Source: Sphingomonas phyllosphaerae 5.2
GTDB lineage: Bacteria > Pseudomonadota > Alphaproteobacteria > Sphingomonadales > Sphingomonadaceae
Direction: 5' to 3'
NCBI RefSeq assembly: GCF_000419605.1
Contig: NZ_ATTI01000001.1
Coordinates: forward strand, 1,339,501 to 1,403,500
Length of the DNA stretch: 64,000 nucleotides
The position numbers and the translations under genes are program-made. This document shows, piece after piece, positions 54,996 through 64,000 of this stretch; within the stretch, counting starts at the first letter, position 1; every line of letters starts with the position of its first letter. The notes under the pieces were generated by a model that saw nothing but the letters and a program-made list of their open reading frames with translations, did not search any database and had not been told where the DNA came from.

Positions 54996-56198
54996 ATGGC
55001 CGAGCCCGAGTTTCCGCACGCCCCCATGCCCGACGGTGCCACCGGCGTCCTCGTCCTGGCCAATGGGGAGGTCGCGTGGGGGCGCGGCTTCGGCGCGGAG
55101 GGCGTCGCCGTCGGTGAGGTCTGCTTCCACACCGCGATGACCGGCTATCAGGAGATCATGACCGACCCGAGCTTCGCCGGGCAGATCATCACCTTCACCT
55201 TCCCGCACATCGGCAACGTCGGTGCAAATCCCGACGACGTCGAGGCGGACAATCCGCACGCCCTTGGCATGATCGTGCGCGAGGACCCCACCGCGCCGTC
55301 GAACTTCCGCGCGATGGAGAACCTGTCGGGCTGGATGCAGCGCCATACGCGGATCGGGCTGGCCGGTGTCGACACGCGCGCGCTGACCCGGCGCATCCGC
55401 AGCGGCGGCGCGCCCAACGGCGTGATCGCGCATTCGGCAAGCGGGGCATTCGACCTCGACGCGCTGCTGAAGATGGCGCGTGGCTGGCCGGGGCTGGAGG
55501 GCATGGACCTCGCCAGGGAGGTGACACGCGAGACGCACGGCCGCTGGGCGGGCGGCATCTGGCGGCTCGGATTTGGCTACGATGTTGGCGATGGTGGCGC
55601 CGACGCGGGGCAAAGCGATGCGCCACCGCATGTCGTGGCGATCGATTACGGTAGCAAGTTCAATATCTTCCGCAACATCGTTCAAGCCGGTGCAAAGGTA
55701 TCGGTCGTACCGGCGAATGCGACCTTCGACGAGATCATGGCGCTGAACCCGGACGGCATCTTCCTGTCGAACGGTCCCGGCGATCCGGCGGCGACCGGCG
55801 ACTATGCGGTGCCGGTGATCCGGCAACTGCTGGAGACCGGCAAGCCGTTGTTCGGCATCTGCCTCGGGCATCAGCTGCTCGCGCTGGCGGTGGGGGCGCG
55901 GACGACCAAGATGTTCCAGGGGCATCGCGGTGCGAACCATCCGGTGAAGCGCGTCGCCGCGGGACCCGACTTCGGGCGGGTCGAGATCACCAGCATGAAC
56001 CACGGTTTCGCGGTGGAGCGCGACTCGCTGCCCGCGAACGCGCGGGAGACGCATGTGTCGTTGTTCGACGGGAGCAACGCGGGGATCGAGCTGACCGATC
56101 GGCCGGCGTTCTCGGTGCAGTACCACCCCGAGGCGAGCCCGGGGCCGCAGGATAGTTTCTATCTGTTCGAGCGGTTCGTCAGTTCGCTGCAGATATGA
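54996..56198 (+). CDS. carA: Carbamoyl phosphate synthase small subunit (glutaminase)
   Basis: Glutamine amidotransferase subunit that hydrolyses glutamine and passes ammonia to CarB for carbamoyl phosphate (pyrimidine and arginine synthesis). It is 400 residues. The N-terminal domain begins VLVLANGEVAWGRGFG and contains MTGYQEIMTDPSF; the class I amidotransferase domain has SNGPGDP, FGICLGHQLLAL with catalytic Cys and VQYHPEASPGP with His and Glu. The start at 54996 follows AAGGAG. Its stop overlaps the next, unrelated gene as ATGA, which is unusual because carB is normally the next gene. Confidence 0.97.
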   Translation: MAEPEFPHAPMPDGATGVLVLANGEVAWGRGFGAEGVAVGEVCFHTAMTGYQEIMTDPSFAGQIITFTFPHIGNVGANPDDVEADNPHALGMIVREDPTAPSNFRAMENLSGWMQRHTRIGLAGVDTRALTRRIRSGGAPNGVIAHSASGAFDLDALLKMARGWPGLEGMDLAREVTRETHGRWAGGIWRLGFGYDVGDGGADAGQSDAPPHVVAIDYGSKFNIFRNIVQAGAKVSVVPANATFDEIMALNPDGIFLSNGPGDPAATGDYAVPVIRQLLETGKPLFGICLGHQLLALAVGARTTKMFQGHRGANHPVKRVAAGPDFGRVEITSMNHGFAVERDSLPANARETHVSLFDGSNAGIELTDRPAFSVQYHPEASPGPQDSFYLFERFVSSLQI

Positions 56199-56685
56199 TT
56201 GTCGTCGCGGCTATCTCGCTCGCACTCGCTGACGCAGCGTCAGTAGAGCCCAAGCCAATTGAGTGGGGATTTCCTCTAGTTCATGACATGACGTATAATC
56301 CGGAAGAAGGTGAACCACAAAAACCTGTTACGGAGATGAGTGCATCTCCAGCTGATCTGTCGATGGCACAGATTTTGCTTTCGACGTTTGAAAACCGCTT
56401 CGTCATGTCAGTTTCAAATTGCCCGAATGGTGCAAAACGAATTGATACGAGCGTTACCGTCTCGTCCGATCTTCCTGTTCTGGAACAGGTAGAGAGATTC
56501 CGTGCCGCTACCCCTGCTGCGTCGAGCATACAGGTTGCCTGTGGCCTTGATCCCGTGGATCCATTCAACGGAAACTTCTTGCCGCTCTTTTCCGAGTTGA
56601 TCGAGCGAAGCAAAGCTTACCAAGCTGCACGGACCGAATGGCTTCGGCAGCGTTCCGGTCGAAACTTCAAGAAAAGTAACCGCTG

Positions 56686-56686
<1 letters not shown>
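56195..56686 (+). CDS. AT-rich hypothetical gene wedged between carA and carB
   Basis: A 163-residue protein with no recognised family. It starts at an ATG overlapping the carA stop and ends with a one-base overlap (TGATG) with carB. The N-terminus [16 protein letters not shown] is a signal-peptide-like hydrophobic segment. The rest is soluble with two cysteines (SNCPNG and ACGLDP). Three consecutive 60-base lines from 56281 contain 81 G/C of 180 (45%), whereas a carA line at 55441 has 44 of 60 (73%), a sharp drop that suggests recent acquisition or relaxed selection. Confidence 0.75.
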
Positions 56687-60030
<3,344 letters not shown>

Positions 60031-60057
60031 TCCCCGGACATTCGTGTTAATGGCAGG

Positions 60058-60088
60058 GGCGGCTTTCCCTACAGGGAGGAAAGTCGCC
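60058..60088. promoter_or_regulatory. Stable hairpin in the carB-greA gap
   Basis: GGCGGCTTTCCC (60058-60069), loop TACA, GGG, a bulged A, GGAAAGTCGCC (78-88): 14 pairs including one G-U. It stands 28 bases after carB and 30 before greA. There is no long U-run, so it may be a weak terminator or a leader structure of greA. Confidence 0.6.
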
Positions 60089-60118
60089 GGGGACGTGTTT
60101 TGACGAAGGACTAAGGCG

Positions 60119-60595
60119 ATGGCGACCGTCGAGAAGATGCCGATGCTGCAGGAAGGCTATGAAAAGCTGACTGCGGACCTAAAGCGGCTAAAGACCGAGC
60201 GCCCGCTGATCGTCGACGCGATCGAGGAAGCGCGTGCGCACGGCGATCTTTCGGAAAACGCCGAATATCACGCCGCCAAGGAGCGGCAGGGGCAGGTCGA
60301 GGCGTCGATCGCCGACATCGAGGACAAGCTGAGCCGCGCGCAGATCATCGATCCGCGCGACCTGTCGGGCGACAAGGTGGTGTTCGGCGCGACCGTGACG
60401 CTGAAGGACGAGGACGACAAGCCGGTCCGCTACCAGATCGTCGGGCAGACCGAGGCGGACGCCAAGACCGGGCGGATCAGCTACAATTCGCCGATGGGCC
60501 GCGCCTTGATCGGGCGCAGCGTCGACGACGAGGTCGAGGTGTCGGTGCCGGCGGGTGACCGCTATTATCTCGTGTCGAAGATCGAGTTCATCTGA
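60119..60595 (+). CDS. greA: Transcription elongation factor GreA
   Basis: A 158-residue factor that binds the RNA polymerase secondary channel and rescues backtracked complexes by stimulating transcript cleavage. The N-terminal coiled coil includes [21 protein letters not shown] and the acidic tip with [16 protein letters not shown]; the C-terminal FKBP-like domain has [21 protein letters not shown]. The start at 60119 follows AAGGACTAAGG. It is the last gene downstream of carB before an APH-like kinase begins two bases after its stop. Confidence 0.97.
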   Translation: MATVEKMPMLQEGYEKLTADLKRLKTERPLIVDAIEEARAHGDLSENAEYHAAKERQGQVEASIADIEDKLSRAQIIDPRDLSGDKVVFGATVTLKDEDDKPVRYQIVGQTEADAKTGRISYNSPMGRALIGRSVDDEVEVSVPAGDRYYLVSKIEFI

Positions 60596-60596
60596 G

Positions 60597-61373
60597 ATGC
60601 GGCTACCGGACGCGATCGCCGAGCGGATCGGCGATCGTGGTCTGGTGGCGATCGATGACGGGCAATCCGGCGCCGGCGTGTTTCGCGTCGGCGACGATGG
60701 TCCTGCGTACTTCCTGAAAGTCGGCGCGGGCGCCGCCGCCGCACTGGTCGTCGACGAAGCCGCGCGGCTGGCGTGGCTGGCTGAGCGTTTTCCTGCCCCA
60801 CGGATCATTGCCGATACGGTGCAGGACGGCACGGCGTGGCTGGTGACGACCGCGCTGCCGGGCATGACCGCCGGGGCTTATATCAAGGCGGATCGGCGCC
60901 GGTCGATCGCGGTCGCGCAGACGCTCGCGGCGTTTCTGCGCCGGCTCCATGCATTGCCGGTCGAAGACTGCCCGTTCGACTCGAGTGTCGGAGCGTGGCT
61001 GCCGGTCGTCCGGCGGCTGGTCGCCGAGGGCCAGATCGACGTCGCGGACTTCGATGCCGAGCATGGCGGGTGGAGCGCCGCGCGGGTGCTCGCCAAGGTC
61101 GAGGCGCTGGCGGAGCATGCGCGCGGGCAGGCCGTAGTGCACGGCGACTTCTCGCTCGGCAACGTCATTCTGGGCGAGGACGGTGCGGTGGTCGGCTGCG
61201 TCGATGTGGGCCGGCTGGGGGTGGGTGACCCGTATCGCGATATCTTCATCGGTTGGCGCGATCTGGGTGGCTTTGGCGCGGAGCCGCAGCGTGCGTTCCT
61301 CGACGCGCTCGGGATCGTGGAACTGGAGGCCGATCGGCGCGAGTTGCACCGGGCGCTCGACGAACTTTTCTAG
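60597..61373 (+). CDS. Aminoglycoside O-phosphotransferase (APH(3')-like) family kinase
   Basis: A 258-residue kinase of the aminoglycoside 3'-phosphotransferase family. The start ATG at 60597 comes one base after the greA stop. Kinase features are a glycine-poor N-lobe, then VVHGDFSLGNVILGEDG with the catalytic Asp in HGD, and VGCVDVGRLGVGDPYRDI with the metal-binding Asp; this GRLGVGDPYRD pattern is the APH(3') signature. Whether it acts on aminoglycosides, and on which, cannot be told from sequence. Its GC-rich codon use matches the surroundings, so it looks native. Confidence 0.9.
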   Translation: MRLPDAIAERIGDRGLVAIDDGQSGAGVFRVGDDGPAYFLKVGAGAAAALVVDEAARLAWLAERFPAPRIIADTVQDGTAWLVTTALPGMTAGAYIKADRRRSIAVAQTLAAFLRRLHALPVEDCPFDSSVGAWLPVVRRLVAEGQIDVADFDAEHGGWSAARVLAKVEALAEHARGQAVVHGDFSLGNVILGEDGAVVGCVDVGRLGVGDPYRDIFIGWRDLGGFGAEPQRAFLDALGIVELEADRRELHRALDELF

Positions 61374-61408
61374 GCCGAGCGACATTCAGCCTGCTTCGCT
61401 GCATGCGC

Positions 61409-61485
61409 CGTCATTGCGAGGGGTGCGAAGCAATCCCTGGCGTCGCGCGAAACGCTGGATTGCTTCGCTACGCTCGCAGTGACGA
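61409..61485. repeat. REP-like inverted repeat pair
   Basis: The forward arm at 61409-61440 starts CGTCATTGCGAGGGGTGCGA and the reverse arm at 61458-61485 reads GGATTGCTTCGCTACGCTCG. Separated by 17 bases. This pair is close to the family consensus. Confidence 0.75.
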
Positions 61486-61927
61486 GTGGCGGGGAGCGGA
61501 TCTGGTTGAGCGCGGAAGCGCGGTTTGCTCGTACAGTTCAGTAATGTCCGGGGGCGAGCGGTCCTGCACCCGTGAAGCGCTTGCGCTGCATGTCGACCGG
61601 CGCAGGCGCGGTCCCCCCGGTTCGGCCGTTACGGTGACAAATGGCTGATGCGCCGGATTCGGGGCGTGGGTCGGCGGGGCGAGCGACCGTAAGGGGAGCG
61701 CGTGGCGGCTAACGAGGCGGTAGTCGCGAGCCGCATGAGGGAGGCAGGCCGTCTCGACGCGACACGAGGTCGCTCGCGACGGCGTGGTGCCCTTGGCGCT
61801 TGCACTACGGGCTCAGGAATGGAGTTGCCGGACCGACGCGACGCTTCGCCCGGCTTGTCTGAGACGTTCGGCGACCGACGACTTTCTATCGCTGCCTGGA
61901 GCTTCGCTGACGAGGCATAACGCAATT

Positions 61928-61967
61928 GCGGATCAAAGCCGGAGAAGACGGACCGGCTTTGATCCGC
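61928..61967. terminator. Perfect 15-bp inverted repeat after the DUF4170 gene
   Basis: GCGGATCAAAGCCGG (61928-61942), a ten-base loop, CCGGCTTTGATCCGC (61953-61967). Five bases beyond the DUF4170 stop on the minus strand. No U tract; the stem is long enough to stop polymerase with Rho or by itself. Confidence 0.65.
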
Positions 61968-61972
61968 AGCGC

Positions 61973-62203
61973 TTATGCCGTGGGCTTGGCGAGCAGCTCG
62001 GGCTCGAGCAGCCGGTGCAGGTGCACCACCACGTACTTCATCTCGGCATCGTCGACCGTGCGCTGCGCGGCGGCGCGCCACGCTTTTTCGGCGCTGGCGT
62101 AATCGGGAAAGACGCCGACGATGTCGATCGACGACAGGTCAGCGAAGTCGAGGGTGCGCGGGTCGCTGACGCGGCCGCCGAATACCAGGTGAAGCTTGCT
62201 CAT
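61973..62203 (-). CDS. DUF4170 family protein
   Basis: A 76-residue protein conserved in alphaproteobacteria. The start at 62203 (MSKLHLVFGGRVSDP) is chosen over a longer opening whose residues are not family-like. LDFADLSSIDIVGVFPDYASAE and KYVVVHLHRLLEPEL are the family blocks. It is a compact alpha/beta protein of unknown function. A promoter should lie just upstream; the small operon beyond is on the same strand, 188 bases away. Confidence 0.9.
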   Translation of the reverse strand: MSKLHLVFGGRVSDPRTLDFADLSSIDIVGVFPDYASAEKAWRAAAQRTVDDAEMKYVVVHLHRLLEPELLAKPTA

Positions 62204-62390
62204 GCACGCGCTCCCGAAAGGAGGTTGGACCGTACCGGCGCACCACGATGGCCGCGTCACCGCCCGCTTCGAAAAAGCCGACGGTCGCGGGTGCGATCCG
62301 TCGGCTCTCCCACCCGGTACGGGTCGGCGCCGCTTCGCGGCTGCCGGCATGTCCGTTCCCTTAGCGCGGTGTGCCCGCGCTTTGAAGGGG

Positions 62391-62852
62391 TCAGGACGTG
62401 CTCTTGACCTGTTCCTTGCCCGCCTGTGCCGCCGCCGAGCCGGCCGTGCTCGCCGCCTTCAGCACGCCCTGGAACAGCGACTTGGCCTGTCCCTTGGCGG
62501 CGTTGGGGGTAAGGCCCAGCTCGTCGAGCTCGGCGCGACCGGCATCCTTTGCCGCGGCGAGCGCGGCGGTGGCGGCGGCGTTGATCTTGCGCCCGACTCC
62601 GCCGAGCAGCGCCCTCTCACGCTCACTGCGCGGCAGCAGCGCCGCGACGATGAGCCCGAGCACGAGCCCGCCGACGACGACGCCGAGCGGGTTGGTCTCG
62701 ATCGTCTCGGCCGTGGCATGCGCAGCGTCGCTGGCACGATGGCGCGCGCTGTCGAACGCATGGTGTGCGGCGTCGCGGGCCTGATCGACGCCGTCGCGCA
62801 GGCGGCCGTGCTGCTCGTCCGCGCCGTTATGGTCCTTCTTCGGGTCGGTCAT
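62391..62852 (-). CDS. Membrane-anchored DUF883-like (YqjD-type) protein
   Basis: A 153-residue protein with an acidic/basic helical N-terminus of about 50 residues (DGVDQARDAAHHAFDSARH), one membrane helix at about 57-74 (NPLGVVVGGLVLGLIVAALL) and a lysine-containing helical tail. The pattern resembles the ElaB/YqjD/DUF883 group of ribosome-binding, stationary-phase membrane proteins. Its start overlaps the stop of the 62849-63178 gene as ATGA; it is the last gene of the four-gene unit. Confidence 0.75.
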   Translation of the reverse strand: MTDPKKDHNGADEQHGRLRDGVDQARDAAHHAFDSARHRASDAAHATAETIETNPLGVVVGGLVLGLIVAALLPRSERERALLGGVGRKINAAATAALAAAKDAGRAELDELGLTPNAAKGQAKSLFQGVLKAASTAGSAAAQAGKEQVKSTS

Positions 62853-63178
62853 GATGCAATCCTTTCGGCCGGTTTAGCGGAATCCTGGGGGATGGGCACG
62901 GTGTCGTGCCGCTTCTTCTTGAAAACGCCTGCGATCCGCTTGCGTGCGAACAGCGCGACCAGCAGCGTCGCCGCGCCCGCGAGTGCGCCCGGGTTACGGC
63001 GCGCGGCCTCCGCGCCGGCGCGTGCGACGCGTTCACCGCCGTCGGTGACCTCGGCCAACGCGACGCGCGCAAGGCGGCGCGGCTCCAGCTCGGCCTGCAA
63101 GCGCTCGACGGTGCCGTCGAGCCGGCGGCGCGCCTCGGCGGCACGGGCCTCGGCCAGGGTGACGTCGGTCGCGGTCAT
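62849..63178 (-). CDS. DUF3618-type protein
   Basis: A 109-residue protein. A basic coiled N-terminal half (AEARAAEARRRLDGTVERLQAEL, matching DUF3618) is followed by a segment with a short hydrophobic helix near residues 66-78 (ALAGAATLLVALF) and a basic, proline-containing tail. Such proteins occur beside phage-holin-like and YqjD-like proteins in alphaproteobacteria. Function unknown. Both its ends overlap neighbours by four bases. Confidence 0.8.
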   Translation of the reverse strand: MTATDVTLAEARAAEARRRLDGTVERLQAELEPRRLARVALAEVTDGGERVARAGAEAARRNPGALAGAATLLVALFARKRIAGVFKKKRHDTVPIPQDSAKPAERIAS

Positions 63179-63513
63179 TCGGTCGCTCCCTGCGACAGCG
63201 CCGATTTGCCCGACAGCGCGAGCAACCCGGCGATCACAAGCACCACCCCGACGACCGCCAGCGTCGCCCAGCCGGGGCCGATCAGCGTCGCCAGCGCCAT
63301 GATCGCGCCGACAAGCAGCGCTATCAGCGCGGCGAGCGCCAGCACACCGGCGATCGCGAACCGGATCGCCGCCGACTTGTAACGCGTGACCGCAAATCCC
63401 GCCTTGGCGCGGGCCAGCGCGATCTCCGCCTTCGCCACGTCGCGGGCGTCGGTCGCCAGCTGCGTGACGAGGTGCGGGATGCTATCGGGCAGCACGCGGT
63501 CGCGGACGTCCAT
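63175..63513 (-). CDS. Phage-holin-like (YqjE-type) membrane protein
   Basis: A 112-residue inner-membrane protein starting at 63513 (MDVRDRVLPDSIPHLV). A first half with a helical cytoplasmic segment (VAKAEIALARAKAGF) is followed by two membrane helices at about 53-75 and 80-100. Match is to the phage-holin family/YqjE proteins, which are not lytic here. Located in the operon with DUF3618-type and YqjD-like proteins, it probably belongs to an envelope-stress unit. Confidence 0.8.
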   Translation of the reverse strand: MDVRDRVLPDSIPHLVTQLATDARDVAKAEIALARAKAGFAVTRYKSAAIRFAIAGVLALAALIALLVGAIMALATLIGPGWATLAVVGVVLVIAGLLALSGKSALSQGATE

Positions 63514-63517
63514 CGGA

Positions 63518-64000
63518 TCAGACGTCGCGCTGGTCGAGGCCGGCGCCGATCAGCCGCGCAGCGACGAAGCCGAGCCCGGCCGCCACGCCGACGGCGATCG
63601 CCGGGCTCTTGCGGACCAGTTCGCGCGCATCGGCGACCAGATCGTCGATGCTCTTGTCCTCGATCGCGCTGGAGAAGCCCTGCACGCGATCAGCGGCGGA
63701 GCGAGCGTATTGCCCGTATTGCTCCCCGAGTTTCTCGTCGACCTGTCCGGCGGCATCGGTGAGCAGCTGCGACAGCTGCGTCAGCGCGTCGGCGGCCCTG
63801 GCCTTGCCCTCGTCGGCATAATTGCGCGCCTTGTCGGCGGCCTGCTCGCGACCTTTCGACACCTGATCGAGCACCGACTGCTTGGCGTCGGCCAGCGTGC
63901 CCGCGCTGGTCGCTTCCGTCGCATTGCTTTCGGGAGTGAAATCGACACCGGCATCCTTGAGAGGGGCGGCGGGGGTGAAGGCGGCATCCGCGGGCGGCGG
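63518..64000 (-). CDS. YqjD/DUF883-like protein, 5' end outside the window
   Basis: The minus-strand frame is open from base 64000 down to the stop at 63518, so its start is beyond the window; a GTG at 63874 is the first possible internal start but the open frame before it (ending LADAKQSV) looks coding, so I treat it as partial. It has a Glu/Lys/Ala-rich helical part and a C-terminal membrane helix near the end (AIAVGVAAGLGFVAARLIGA), as in DUF883/YqjD proteins. It lies five bases upstream of the holin-like gene. Confidence 0.75.
   Translation of the reverse strand, partial: PPPADAAFTPAAPLKDAGVDFTPESNATEATSAGTLADAKQSVLDQVSKGREQAADKARNYADEGKARAADALTQLSQLLTDAAGQVDEKLGEQYGQYARSAADRVQGFSSAIEDKSIDDLVADARELVRKSPAIAVGVAAGLGFVAARLIGAGLDQRDV

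Larger units (their letters stand above)
61374..61972. other. 599-base intergenic region, REP-like pair and 15-bp inverted repeat
   Basis: Between the APH-like gene and the convergent DUF4170 gene. It holds one inverted pair of the dispersed repeat (61409-61485) and, at the end, a perfect 15-bp inverted repeat. A plus-strand frame from 61702 has no ribosome-binding site or recognisable composition and is not called. Confidence 0.6.

Noticed and set aside
61702..61920. A 72-codon plus-strand frame in the gap before DUF4170
   Set aside because: There is no ribosome-binding site, hydrophobic pattern or family feature.
62391..64000. Prophage remnant, because of a holin-like gene
   Set aside because: The holin-like protein belongs to the YqjE-type group and sits among stress-type membrane proteins; no other phage gene is present.

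Overview
The window is a GC-rich chromosomal segment of an alphaproteobacterium, most likely Sphingomonas or a close sphingomonad. This rests on gene content and order seen here: an aroA-cmk-rpsA-ihfB block, the FYDLN-type TIGR02300 protein, DUF4170, a cobA-DUF2849-cysI-DUF934-cysH sulfate-assimilation operon, glycine-zipper surface proteins and a dnaG-rpoD pair. No phage, plasmid, IS element, integrase or CRISPR array is visible. Species cannot be read from the sequence alone.

Layout. 1-6.2 kb: the 3' end of fumC, two tiny coupled membrane proteins, a CaiB-type CoA transferase, the glutathione-dependent formaldehyde pathway (class III alcohol dehydrogenase, a VOC protein, S-formylglutathione hydrolase) and gmk. 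6.9-12 kb: tRNA-Leu(UAA), ihfB, rpsA, cmk, aroA, the TIGR02300 protein and tRNA-Ala(GGC). 12-21.9 kb: a chemoreceptor, rpsD, chorismate mutase, two divergent YkuD-type transpeptidases, a TSUP transporter, a sirtuin, an rluC-type synthase, crcB and an SMR pump. 21.9-27.7 kb: two paralogous glycine-zipper proteins flanking an OsmC protein; an unrecognised minus-strand operon (47-residue peptide, two cupin/HEAT-like proteins, a PhoB-type wHTH regulator); and a thioesterase-thioesterase-TRIC operon. 28-32 kb: sulfate assimilation with siroheme synthesis. 32-45 kb: DUF808, astD, SelO, a hydrolase-SDR-GH130 group, a glycosyltransferase, a nitronate monooxygenase-like protein and small orphan genes. 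44.6-47.3 kb: a four-gene coupled operon with nadC and an RNase T2. 47.4-52.4 kb: MoxR/VWA and rpoD. 52.4-60.6 kb: dnaG, yqeY, carA-orf-carB and greA. The end holds an APH-like kinase, DUF4170 and an operon of small membrane-stress-type proteins that runs off the window.

Most of the window is ordinary core metabolism and information processing. The best candidate for something undescribed is the operon at 23514-26110: a short peptide with a strong ribosome-binding site, absent from a naive longest-ORF reading, translationally coupled to two related cupin-plus-HEAT proteins of which only one keeps the metal-ligand histidines, followed by a regulator whose receiver-like half lacks a phosphoacceptor. 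The same 11-mer, CAACGTTGCGT, lies in the operon promoter region and next to the regulator's stop codon, in the promoter region of a glycine-zipper gene. A second oddity is an AT-rich gene wedged with start/stop overlaps between carA and carB. A REP-like extragenic repeat family recurs at five intergenic places.
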